Source: Coccinella septempunctata
Lineage: Eukaryota > Arthropoda > Insecta > Coleoptera > Coccinellidae
Direction of reading: 5' to 3'
NCBI RefSeq assembly: GCF_907165205.1
Contig: NC_058189.1
Coordinates: 45,596,270-45,660,269 of the forward strand
Length of the DNA: 64,000 nucleotides
Shown one piece after another: positions 10,333 through 19,984 of the stretch; the stretch's first letter is position 1; every line of letters starts with the position of its first letter. Position numbers and translations under genes: made by a program. The notes below the pieces were generated by a model. It made no database searches. It had not been told where the DNA came from and worked only from the letters and a program-made list of their open reading frames with translations.

Positions 10333-10365
10333 ACCCGAGGATGGCCTCTGACCGAAACTAGTAGT
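10333..10365 (+). ncRNA. Possible degenerate Penelope-type hammerhead motif
   Basis: CCCGAGGATGGCC ... GACCGAAACTAG has the outline of Penelope terminal motifs (CCTGAGGATGGCC ... GGCCGAAAC), but the first core box is damaged and the stem is weak. It is probably a fossil Penelope terminus. Confidence 0.25.
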
Positions 10366-10851
10366 CAAAATTATATAATTAAAAACAAGTGTGTTTTTCT
10401 TGTTGTCGTCTACCCGATTTGAAATTTTATTACTTCAGAATCGTAGAGTTCTCTAGACCTCTACGCTCTGATAAGAGAGCGTGCGTAAAATCAAATTTTC
10501 ACAAAAAAGCACAACGAAACTCATCAGATACATTCGGAGCATGATTTTCATGAATAGATCCAGGAACAATGAAATTATGTCATGGAGAAAAAGTGGAGAG
10601 TGACTGTTGTTCTGTTGTTGTTCTGTTGTTAGCGGCATAAAAGCACGACTTCTATATGCCCCGAAATGGGACGATTGAAACAATAAACGAGCATATCTGG
10701 CACTCTTATTCGTTTTGAATCGAATGAAATTGTCATTTTCTATAGGTATTTGAAGAATTCCTTACATGACATATTATTATGTGAGCGTAATAAAATACAG
10801 GATTGGGATTAAGTATATGGCACCAAGTGAATATCTTCAACATCTTAAAGA

Positions 10852-10883
10852 AATATCCTCCTTTTCATTAAAAGGAGGATATT
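10852..10883. repeat. Perfect 14-bp stem, 4-nt loop hairpin
   Basis: AATATCCTCCTTTT, loop CATT, then AAAAGGAGGATATT. It is isolated, with no longer flanking inverted repeat, and its function is unknown. Confidence 0.75.
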
Positions 10884-11910
10884 GATGAAACTTTGCAGGC
10901 AAATATCATGAGACATAACGCATCTGATTCCATATTTTTTGTAACTACTGTACTTCGCAACTAATATTACTCTCAACTTCTAATAAGACGAACTGTATAC
11001 TTTCACAGATTCAACAAGACCTCTTAATTACAAATTTGTACACGCTCAGCTTTGTGGAAAGTATACGAAAATATGAGAAATAGATCATTTCAAGTTTCAC
11101 TATAGATCCTTTAATCAATTCTGACCAACACAGTTTCGTCATAAAATAAGTCGACAAATCTTACGTGGAAATTCAATGGCAAGTGGTGTTACTGCTAAAA
11201 ATCCAATCACTAGTGGTATTAATACAGAAATATGATATACACCCGTAATAAAGGTTCAGTTGTTGCCAGTTATCATTATTTCGCAAATAAATTGACAATT
11301 GTCTGGTGAAATAAAAAAATCCTCACTTGTATTGCGATCACGCGTGTTATTTCGCTCGATAATTTCATCCACTCTTTTCAGAGTGTTGCTTCCGCGCAAT
11401 TCCACAATAATTCAAAGGGGATAGAAGTGATCAACAGCATAATTCGAAAAGTTTTTCCTGCCAATTGACGTAAATGAATTTATGTCGGCACAAGATCAGA
11501 CAGTAGGAGTTTTCACGCTAGATTCACTCATCGCAGTTTCCAGATTGTAATTTTGTTAGTGGTAGCCTTTTATGGCACGTGATGACGCCACACCGTCGAT
11601 GTTTACGACCATCATGGGAATGGACCTTCATTTATCCTTCTATCCTTCCTGTCCATTTTCCTCAGAGTAATGTTCGGAAATGGCGTGTAACAAGTTATGT
11701 TCCAGCCTCTGAAGAGAAATGAAGTTCGAATAGTTATCGTTCGATATACGTTGACAAGATAAGGCTGCTTTTTATTACAAGTGGAAAGTAATATAATTGT
11801 ATGCAAATTTCACGTTAAATGCTCTTAGAATGATAGAGACATGGTCCTTTGAGTGTTTAAACAACATAAGAAGTTAAAAGATGACTTATAAATAGGTCGA
11901 AATATCAGAT

Positions 11911-11952
11911 AGATAAATAATATCACAATAAAGATAAATAATATCACAATAA
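11911..11952 (+). repeat. Perfect tandem duplication of a 21-bp unit
   Basis: The unit AGATAAATAATATCACAATA plus one A occurs twice head to tail without mismatch. This is a recent local duplication in AT-rich DNA. Confidence 0.8.
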
Positions 11953-12484
11953 ATAAATTAGTAAACCCAAAATATTTCTGTGATCACTGTTAGGAGCTTA
12001 AGAAGGTATAGACCATTCAAAAATGATTGACATCTAAAGTGGCTACGGAAAATCGAATTTAATTTGGTAATAACCCATATGTTAAGATTTTGTGTTGCGG
12101 AATTCAGTTCAGATTCCTCGTATTGTAAATAAACTGCTGTTTATGTTTTTAATTTGATCGAACAAATCGGGAACATATTTGTATCAATTTTGAATGTTGA
12201 CTTCAAATATTTCTTTATGGGCCGTGTGCACCGACTTATTAATGGCGATTATTATTTCTCTGATTTCTATAGCAGTTACCATAGCAATCACCGAATTAAC
12301 GTTAATCGTGTCTTGAATTAAATCGGTGCACTAAGGTTTAAATCAAATACTTTTCTAGGTTAAATGTTTAATTTCCAGTTTTGTGATTGAAACTACAGAA
12401 CTTACAGAAATTATTGAAATTTTTTTGTGACTAGATATTAGGCTGAGTCTAGACTCTAGACTATCAAGGCCTACTAGGATGTCA

Positions 12485-12600
12485 ATCATTCTTGAATCTT
12501 TGACTCGCGCAAATATCTTAGAAGTAGATTCTTGAGGTCAAAAGAAACACTTTTTTCAGTTACCATTTTTTCTTAATCGGTTAGGTTTAAAAGGTACAGG
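12485..12600. repeat. Dispersed repeat shared with 17.11-17.23 kb
   Basis: TCTTTGACTC, TAGATTCTTGAGG and CCATTTTTTCT appear in the same order at about 17118-17200. It is part of the same composite repeat as 1206-1450, judging from how the pieces sit next to each other at 17.1-17.6 kb. Confidence 0.5.
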
Positions 12601-13404
12601 CTCTCGAAAAACCATAAAAAATGTTATTTTTAGGTCTATCTCACAAACGGACAGACGAGCAAAAAATCAACGGTAACTGTGAGAAATGATGAAGTTCATT
12701 TCCTTAACCCTACTCTTTTCTTCCCGTCTGGGGGGGGCTCTCTGTACCAACGGATGTACTTCGAAAAGTAAACTAATTAATCAATTCATCGAACTGTTTT
12801 CTCACTTTGAAATTAATAACTTTTATCGACTTGGTTATAAAAGAAAATGATAGAAAATATCACCAGTGCATAAATATACTTTTATCGTTCCCCATTTTCA
12901 GACACGGTGCAGTAGACTAGAAGTTTTAATCAATGGGGTGAATTGAAATTCTGCCTCAGTGCGGTACCGAGCTGCGATAGGAATCGATTCCCAACCGGGG
13001 GAACAATTCATACTAAATTGGAAAAGCTAATTAAGGTATTCCCGACTATAATCAGACTCACCTGTGAATAGAATATCCATTGTGATAGAGGCATCATTAC
13101 GATGATTTATTATCTGCCTTCATTCAGTTTCACACAATTGTCATTTGACTTTCGTATTCAAGTCTATTAGGTGAAGAAAGAATAGTTGCAAAAAATCAAT
13201 TTAAACTTGAATATCGACCCGTGTACTCCTTTATTCTTTATGAATTTTATCAATCGATATTCTGTTTCTGAACTTTATGATATGATGTTCGTTTTATTTG
13301 CTGTGTCGTAACTCAGTAATAATTTCCAAAAGCAATTCCTTTGAGACTTTCCTAAATGATGTTCAATCATAAAAAAATTTCAATATTATATATAATATAT
13401 TACT

Positions 13405-13450
13405 AAATATATATACAGGGTTGTCCAACGAAAACCCAACACCTCAATTT
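13405..13450 (-). mobile_element. Mariner-like terminal remnant abutting a LINE
   Basis: TACAGGGTTGTCCAACGAAA followed by CTCAATTTTTCGACTT is the inverse of the right end of the mariner-like copies at 16.1 and 37.08 kb. It joins the truncated C-terminus of the LINE directly at about 13450. Confidence 0.5.
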
Positions 13451-13451
13451 T

Positions 13452-15010
13452 TCGACTTCGCTTCAAAATATCCATCGATACATGATCTCTCCTTCTTACG
13501 CCATAAAGAAGTCGAAGACAAGAATTTTGGACCTTTTGTATTCGATAAAGACTGTTGAAATCCAAACAAGGTGCATACACTGAAAAACAGAAATTGAAAT
13601 GGGAGAGCACCAGTGCCTCAAGAAGAACTTCTGTAGTTTTTACAGGTAGATAATGCCTATGTCCATAGATACTCTTCAACCCACCATATGCCAACCTGAT
13701 CTTTGATGCAACATGCTCTCTGAATCACAATCTCGAGTCCAATATGAGACCCAAACTTTTACCATTGTCAGAAAATGAGAGTGAGACTCCACCTAGTCTC
13801 ATTGATACCGTATTCTCCACTTTATCTATTTGTGAATCATTTCCAAAAATCAAGACAGTTGACTTGTCCGGGTTCAACATAAGAGAATGATGAGAATGAA
13901 GGAGACCAAGAGATCAATTAAAAAGAGATTAAAATAACAACTTATTGAAAAATTCAATAAAGTGTTAATCCAATAGAGGATAAACACATAAATCCCAGCA
14001 CGATAGTGTGCGAGAAGAAAACCGACCAAGAGATGAACGGTTTATAGGCAAATGCCCGGAACCAAAATTCAAGAAGCAGTAGGGTTTTTAGTGGGTCTCG
14101 AGCTCAGGAGAGTGAGAAACCCCACACTGTTCCCCCTCAGGAGATGAGGGTGGTTCGTCTGTCTTGCAGATTTTCCCCCTGCTACACCAAAAAAAAAAAA
14201 AAAAAAAAAGAGAATGATCATCAACCCACCCACAAAATGACTCCAACTCACGATTGAGAACCTCCATAGCAGACCCAATATCGTTCTCAGGGGAGGAATA
14301 ATAAATCTGCGTATCGTCAGCGTAGCAGTGGTACCGACATCGACTCAGTGAATTAGGAGATCTCGACGTATATATCGTGTATATTATTGGCCCCAAAATA
14401 CTCCCCTGAACAACTCCATCATGCAAATCAAACCAATCCGATGTCTCTTCCCCATAAACCACCCGCTGAGCACGATTACTCAAAAAAGACTTAATCATTG
14501 TACATGCCTCAGCACTGAATCCACTCTAATGCAAAATGGACCATAGAATTTGGTGGTTTATAAGGTCGAAAGCCTTACTGAAGTCAAGTAGCACTAACAC
14601 TGAGATTTCATCACGATCTCGAGCAGCAATAAGATCATTCGCAACATTTGCTGAAGCAGTTTCACAACTATATCCCTTTCTAAAACCTGACTGATTCTGC
14701 GGTAATATATTATTTGCCTCAAGATACTCCTTTATTTGTGTTGCCATTATTCGTTCTAAGATCTTTGAAAAAGTGGGAAGTATATTAATCGATCGCAGCT
14801 GGTTTATGTTCGTAGGATTGGAAACTTTAGGAAAAGGTGCAACATGAGCCCTCTTCCAAAGATCCGGAAAGCGAGATGTAAGCAGGCATTCATTTATTAT
14901 ATGAGTAATGTGAGGAATAATCTGAGGGCAGCATAACCGCATCATGGTTGAATTGGTTTGATCTACATCAAAAGCCTTTGTCTTTATGCCCAAGATAGCC
15001 TGAACTTTCA
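13452..15010 (-). pseudogene. Non-LTR retrotransposon reverse transcriptase (interrupted by Jockey 3' end)
   Basis: Reading from 15017 down, one frame gives HVAPFPKVSNPTN, NQSGFRKGYSCETA, LLDFSKAFDLINHQI, GVVQGSILGPIIY, YHCYADDTQIYYS and LNPDKSTVLIFG, the ordered motifs of a LINE RT with the catalytic YADD near 14300. An in-frame TAG (14526-14528) and a further TGA near 13730 interrupt it, and the N-terminal endonuclease is absent. At 13892-14209 a Jockey 3' end has been inserted; removing it and one target copy joins WVDDHS to LMLNPDKS in frame. The C-terminal part (LPVKTTEVLLEALVLSHFNF, to KRSRKIEVLGF) ends at a mariner remnant. Motif style suggests the CR1 or I group and not Jockey; the clade is uncertain. 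Confidence 0.85.
13892..14209 (+). mobile_element. 5'-truncated Jockey 3' end with target duplication and poly(A)
   Basis: A 9-bp duplication GAGAATGAT flanks the insert (13883-13891 and 14210-14218). The insert ends in 21 A and carries the same 3' UTR as the Jockey copy at 24.2-24.4 kb: shared blocks include ATGCCCGGAACC, TTTTTAGTGGGTCTCGAG and TTTTCCCCCTGCTACACC. Almost no coding sequence is left. Poly(A) and target duplication show target-primed insertion. Confidence 0.9.
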
Positions 15011-15017
15011 GTGCCAA

Positions 15018-15344
15018 GCCTAAAGTGAAACTTACTATTTATAATTGTTAGAGTATTACTTCATACGGACACATATTAGAGCGGCAACCAACATTACACC
15101 ACTTGAAGCTCCCTTAAAGTTACTCTAGGCCCTTGAGAAGAAAAAGAAGTAGAAGTATCGACTGTCCATGGATCGAGTTGATGTACCGATGGCTAACCTA
15201 GTAATCGGCCCTTTTTATCAAGAGTCCGAGTCTGAGAGCAGTTTTAGAGGCTTAGAAGTTAGAAGTTTTAGACGTTGAATAAAAGCTATTAGAAGTTATT
15301 TAGACTGTGTTTCTCTGCTTAGACAAATTGATAAAGAGATCCCC
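15018..15344. other. Gap between LINE and mariner remnant
   Basis: Contains the repeated phrase TTAGAAGTTAGAAGTTTTAGA and GAATAAA, which could be the tail of an LTR or an old 3' UTR. No pair of LTRs is visible, so this stays unassigned. Confidence 0.25.
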
Positions 15345-16120
15345 TATATATCCAATAATAATATAATCGGCCCTTTTTTTATACCCGGCAATCTAACTGG
15401 ACGAATTTGTTTAGATCTATTGGAGAACGCTATTTAGTCAGCCTTCAGCCGTCGCGTCGTGGAAGTACTGGAAAATGCAGAAGATCATCAAACGATCATT
15501 TTCCAACAAGATGGCGCACCACCTCATTTCGTTCAACAGGTGCATCAGTTCTTAGATAAAAATTATCCTCACTTCTGGATTAGAGAAGTGGACATATTGA
15601 GTAGCCACCCAGATCGCCTGATCTGGCTCCACTAGACTTTTTATATGGGGGTCACCTGAAATCCAAAATTCACCCTATCAGCCAAAGTCATTGCATGTTT
15701 TGCGAACTCTGATCAATAATGAAAGCCGTCAGATTACACCAGAACTATTGAGTGATGTACGTGAATGATATCAGCAAAACTTATATTACTGCACCGAAGT
15801 GGATGGTGCCCATTTCCAGCATTCAATAAACTCATCACTAGAGTAAGTACTCTTCCACTCTTTCATCTGTCATTTCGTTATTGATGGAAATTTAGAAGCA
15901 AAATTTCAGATAGTACTCGATAAGATCTCCAACATGAGTTATAGCAACATCCTCATCCCTATTGAAAATCAAGTGACTGTGCTCACCCCTTTAGGGGTTT
16001 GCAAAGAGCGGAAAATTTGTTCCCCCTCGAATAAGAGATTGACGGCTCCAAGCAATTTTCCACAATTTCATTTCAAAGCCGGAAAATCGAGGTGTTAAAT
16101 ATTCGTTGGACCACACAGTA
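15345..16120 (+). pseudogene. Mariner-like (DUF4817/DDE_3 type) transposase, C-terminal half
   Basis: The plus strand gives IGPFF, PGNLTGRICLDLLENAI and then VEVLENAEDHQTIIFQQDGA followed by PPHFVQQVHQF, the segment around the second catalytic Asp (QDGAPP). Later pieces such as AFNKL and the terminal KIEVLNIRWT block match the copy at 34.9-37.1 kb. Stops and frame changes are frequent after QFLDKNYP, and the N-terminal half is missing. The right end reads CGTTGGACCACACAGTAT, an inverse match to the other family ends. These transposases cut and paste the element at TA sites; this copy is dead. Confidence 0.75.
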
Positions 16121-17100
16121 TCAATCACTGATGATTTAGTGAAAGGTAATTTTGTAACAAAAATATTGAAATGAATGTATTTTATCGTACATATGATGGT
16201 CAATAACCTGTAGTGTTTTAATAAATTGAAATTCATAATTTGAAAGAAAATTTTCATTATTTGTTAACGGCGAAAAATCGAATACCACCGCTGAAATATA
16301 ACCCCAATCATTTTCTGCCAAAAGGTTGGTTCGGGTCTCACCTCCTAGGATACAAAGGCGTAAAAGTGGTAATAAATGGCTCAATTTTGCGTGTTTCGGT
16401 CACAACTGATAAAATAAATCACAGGCCAGTATATAAGCGAACTCACGTTCGACTAATGAGTGCCAAAAAATCACGCAAACTTTATAACGAATGGCTGGTC
16501 TGAAAGGTCACTTCAAAGTGGAAGTGCTCCGAGAGCTCTGGATATACCTGGATGAATTGTTCAATGTATACCGAGTGTTTACTGTAGATGTGGCAATAAT
16601 GCAAGTGATTAATTGTCCGAATATCCATTTAATTATATAAGATCAATTGCTTCCGTCAAGGAATTTGTCTTAAAACAACTCTGAAACAAAGAGGATTGTA
16701 TTGTTTATTATACAGGGTTAGACTTGACAGTCTGGAATGAAATAAATTTTTCCTCAATCAGATGTTTTATGAAATAAACACATAGCAGAGTGGTGAATCC
16801 ATTTTATTAAACCGATGTCTTATTCGAATCCATATAGTTTTAATTGTTCACGTTTTTCATTTCATTGTTCGTTATGAATCGTTTGTCGTATGCTAGATGG
16901 CGTGACTTTCGTTTTCAGATGAAAATTCTACCCTGTTTTGTCTTTTTTAACATGTTATCAGAGATCAGTTTATTTACGTGTTGGACAGTATTCCTTCGGT
17001 GTTATTTCAGCCTTTTTGGGCTAAGAATTAATTCAATCATTTCTAGATTATTCATTAGAATTCAAATTCTCATATCTGAATTATTTTTGAAGATTCTCAG
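16121..17100. other. Gene-free stretch
   Basis: Open frames at 16240-16503 and 16844-17104 show no family signature. A single transposon-end motif TATACAGGGTTAGACTTG lies near 16709. Nothing else is recognised. Confidence 0.3.
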
Positions 17101-17109
17101 GTGAATACA

Positions 17110-17640
17110 TATACAGTGTGAGTCTTTGACTCTTAAAAATATTTTAACTGTAGATTCTTGAGGCCAACATGAACACCTTTTGCCATTTTTTCTGATTCGG
17201 CCTTGATAAGAAGATATAGCTATTTAAATTTTCATAAAGATCTGTGCCACCCCTGGAGGAACAAAATTACCTTCACAATAACTTTGACACTACACGTCTG
17301 TGTATCTTTTGAACAAAGTTGTATTTACCCAATTCTTCAAATTTCACATAAATTTTTTAATTTTTGGACATCAAATTACTCGAAAACGGCGCATTATACG
17401 AGAAAATATAAGGAATACTTTTATTTTATTATACAAAACGTTCCAATATTCGTTAGATAGAGTCCAACTTAGTTTCAAGTGTTGGGTTCTTTGGATTTTC
17501 GGTATCGTATTGGTCATAGTGGGAAAACTGGAAGACGTGGTTGATATCTTGTGTCCGAAAAAGATGCATCAAATAAATCAAAAACTATATTCCGTAATTC
17601 ATTTGATTCGATAAAACCGTTGTGCTGTATATACCTAGCA
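17110..17640. repeat. Composite dispersed repeat (copies near 1.2 and 12.5 kb)
   Basis: The left part (17118-17230) matches 12485-12600 and the right part (17400-17640) matches 1206-1450. This suggests one longer element of which the other two loci keep different halves. No coding capacity is evident. Confidence 0.5.
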
Positions 17641-17794
17641 ATTTACCTTTCTTGTCGATTTTTTGCTATTTATTATTTTTACCATTTTGATTATTGTCAT
17701 TTCAAAGTTCAATTGCAATAATTTCGACTTTTTCAATTATAGAAATAAAAAAAATGGTGAATTGGCAAAATTTCTATTTGCAAATTACTTAAAT

Positions 17795-17833
17795 CGCGAC
17801 AGTTTCGAGATGCGATTTATCTCTTCTTCAGGC
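17795..17833 (-). ncRNA. Hammerhead-like motif, left arm of Penelope dimer
   Basis: Minus-strand reading: GCCTGAAGAAGAGAT ... ATCTCGAAACTGTCGCG (the right arm has one changed loop base). Core box CTGAAGA, hairpin GAGAT/ATCTC and CGAAAC are in order. An extra A sits between the core box and the stem, as in the other copies here. Confidence 0.55.
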
Positions 17834-18109
17834 TAAAAAAAAAAAAAAAAAAAAATTACAAGACATTGTAAAACAAACTATGACAAACTACACCTAATAA
17901 AGCTTACCGAAATAAATACTTTTACAATAACATTGGTAATTCAAATGTTTCGACATCACACAGGCACTAAAAACTGGATTAGATGGAACCTTCTAGAATT
18001 CTAAACATAAACAATCAATCAGACATGTTCCAACGACGAGGTTAGTTGTTATAATCCAATTTCTTGTGTTCACATCAACTTTGTATCCTAATGGCCTACC
18101 ACAAATCAT

Positions 18110-18928
18110 TTAATATTTAGAAATTAAATTGCAATAAATTTGGCTCAAATTATCAATGTCGGTCCTATAATTTACAGAGTTACACGTCTTTATATAAAAC
18201 ATTTCGGCAAAAGATCTTTTAATATAATTTTTCTTTTCGTGCAAAATTTCAACATTATCGAGATTAAAATCGAACATGTGTCCTGTACTAAGATGATGAT
18301 AGACTAGGGCCGTTTTGTTGTCAGAGGGATGCTTAATCGAATATTTGTGATCAGATATTCTCTTACAAAGATGTTGCCTAGTTGTTCCTACATAACTTTG
18401 TTGACAATGTAGACAATTGATCTTATATATCAGATAAGATTCCCATTTTTTAGGAACTTTGTCCTTTAGTTTAGTAAAGAACACTTTTTCGAAAGTGTTG
18501 TCACTCCAAGTTATGAACTTCATGTTTTCTTTCTTTAAAACTCTTTTCAGATTGTGTGTCAAATTTGGAATAAGTGGAAGTTTAACAAATTTAACAATAT
18601 CATTGTCTATGTTATTTGGGCGAATATCGTTGACTGGAATAGCACTAGGGTTAGAATTTACAAATTTGCTAATTAATCTCGTTGGATAACCGTTTTTAAC
18701 TAAGTCACTTCTTAAAATATCTAAGTTGGATGACACAAACTCTGGGCTACATATTCTAAGCACTCTCAAATATCCCTGTCTAATGATATTCATCTTTTGA
18801 TGTAATGGATGTTGGGACCAATAATTAATTGTCCTGCATGTATTCGTGGGTTTTTTATACAGATTCGTTCTCGTGGGTATAAAAAACCCACGAATACATG
18901 CAGGACAATTAATTATTGGTCCCAACAT
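18110..18928 (-). CDS. Penelope-like element C-terminal fragment with GIY-YIG nuclease (left arm)
   Basis: The 272-codon minus-strand frame carries a GIY-YIG endonuclease: YLIYKINCLHCQQSYVGTT, then QHLCKRISDHK with the conserved Arg, followed by the GHMFDF ... EMFYIKTC ... LSQIYCNLISKY tail usual in Penelope proteins. The CLHC pair suits the zinc-binding variant found in these elements. In the family this nuclease nicks target DNA for reverse transcription. The nominal start (MLGPIINCPACIRG) lies in the opposite arm and is antisense to the repeat, so genuine element sequence begins only around codon 23, past the spacer. The RT palm is missing, so this is a 5'-truncated piece, not a working gene, although its frame is intact. 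Confidence 0.85.
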   Translation of the reverse strand: MLGPIINCPACIRGFFIPTRTNLYKKPTNTCRTINYWSQHPLHQKMNIIRQGYLRVLRICSPEFVSSNLDILRSDLVKNGYPTRLISKFVNSNPSAIPVNDIRPNNIDNDIVKFVKLPLIPNLTHNLKRVLKKENMKFITWSDNTFEKVFFTKLKDKVPKKWESYLIYKINCLHCQQSYVGTTRQHLCKRISDHKYSIKHPSDNKTALVYHHLSTGHMFDFNLDNVEILHEKKNYIKRSFAEMFYIKTCNSVNYRTDIDNLSQIYCNLISKY

Positions 18929-19615
18929 CCATTACATCAAAAGATGAATATCATTAGACAGGGATATTTGAGAGTGCTTAGAATATGTAGCCCAGAGTTT
19001 GTGTCATCCAACTTAGATATTTTAAGAAGTGACTTAGTTAAAAACGGTTATCCAACGAGATTAATTAGCAAATTTGTAAATTCTAACCCAGTCAACGATA
19101 TTCGCCCAAATAACATAGACAATGATATTGTTAAATTTGTTAAACTTCCACTTATTCCAAATTTGACACACAATCTGAAAAGAGTTTTAAAGAAAGAAAA
19201 CATGAAGTTCATAACTTGGAGTGACAACACTTTCGAAAAAGTGTTCTTTACTAAACTAAAGGACAAAGTTCCTAAAAAATGGGAATCTTATCTGATATAT
19301 AAGATCAATTGTCTACATTGTCAACAAAGTTATGTAGGAACAACTAGGCAACATCTTTGTAAGAGAATATCTGATCACAAATATTCGATTAAGCATCCCT
19401 CTGACAACAAAACGGCCCTAGTCTATCATCATCATAGTACAGGACACATGTTCGATTTTAATCTCGATAATGTTGAAATTTTGCACAAAGAGAAAAATTA
19501 TATTAAAAGATCTTTTGCCGAAATGTTTTATATAAAGACGTGTAACTCTGAAAATTATAGGACCGACATTGATAATTTGAGCCAAATTTATTGCAATTTA
19601 ATTTCTAAATATTAA
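18809..19615 (+). CDS. Penelope-like element C-terminal fragment with GIY-YIG nuclease (right arm)
   Basis: This 268-codon plus-strand frame is the mirror copy of the left-arm protein. Differences are a 4-residue loss (SAIP absent after VNSNP), HHLST to HHHST, HEKKN to HKEKN and CNSVNY to CNSENY. The GIY-YIG block (LIYKINCLHCQQSYVGTTRQ) and the C-terminal tail are unchanged. As in the other arm, the first residues are antisense read-through of the partner arm, which creates an artificial start codon. The intact frame in both arms implies little time since duplication. Confidence 0.85.
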   Translation: MLGPIINCPACIRGFFIQIRSRGYKKPTNTCRTINYWSQHPLHQKMNIIRQGYLRVLRICSPEFVSSNLDILRSDLVKNGYPTRLISKFVNSNPVNDIRPNNIDNDIVKFVKLPLIPNLTHNLKRVLKKENMKFITWSDNTFEKVFFTKLKDKVPKKWESYLIYKINCLHCQQSYVGTTRQHLCKRISDHKYSIKHPSDNKTALVYHHHSTGHMFDFNLDNVEILHKEKNYIKRSFAEMFYIKTCNSENYRTDIDNLSQIYCNLISKY

Positions 19616-19887
19616 ATGATTTGTGGTAGGCCATTAGGATACAAAGTTGATGTGAACACAAGAAATTGGATTATAACAACTAACCTCGTCGTTGGAACAT
19701 GTCTGATTGATTGTTTATGTTTAGAATTTTAGAAGGTTCCATCTAATCCAGTTTTTAGTGCCTGTGTGATGTCGAAACATTTGAATTACCAATGTTATTG
19801 TAAAAGTATTTATTTCGGTAAGCTTTATTAGGTGTAGTTTGTCATATTTTGTTTTACAATGTCTTGTAATTTTTTTTTTTTTTTTTA

Positions 19888-19926
19888 GCCTGAAGAAGAG
19901 ATAAATCCCATCTCGAAACTGTCGCG
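19888..19926 (+). ncRNA. Hammerhead-like motif, right arm of Penelope dimer
   Basis: Plus-strand CTGAAGA, stem GAGAT ... ATCTC, CGAAAC and TGTCGCG, placed just after the T-run of the 3' UTR. It mirrors the left-arm motif and is transcribed in the same sense as the right-arm ORF. Confidence 0.55.
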
Positions 19927-19984
19927 ATTTAAGTAATTTGCAAATAGAAATTTTGCCAATTCACCATTTTTTTTATTTCTATAA

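Larger units (their letters stand above)
10366..13404. other. Long gene-free stretch with small repeats only
   Basis: It holds the hairpin at 10852, the 21-bp duplication at 11911, a TGTTGTTC-type short repeat near 10605-10630 and a dispersed repeat at 12.48 kb. No gene is visible; short open frames (10453-10683 and 11612-11806, minus) have no recognisable content. Confidence 0.35.
17737..19984. mobile_element. Inverted (head-to-head) dimer of a Penelope-like element
   Basis: Two arms, 17737-18860 and 18877-19984, are near-identical reverse complements separated by a 16-nt spacer. Each arm is the 3' part of a Penelope-like element: a GIY-YIG coding end, a 3' UTR, a long A/T homopolymer, a hammerhead-like motif and about 60 bp of tail. 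The 3' ends point outward and the 5'-truncated ends meet at the centre. The arms differ by a 12-nt deletion and a few substitutions, so the event is recent or the arms are being homogenised. CAATTA occurs at both outer edges (17734-17739 and 19996-20001) and might be a short target duplication. No reverse transcriptase core is present. Confidence 0.9.

Noticed and set aside
15018..15344. Possible LTR end
   Set aside because: No second copy, no TG...CA boundaries and no primer-binding site visible.
17834..17856. Poly(A) run as an internal LINE tail
   Set aside because: It is mirrored exactly in the other arm and belongs to the Penelope 3' UTR.
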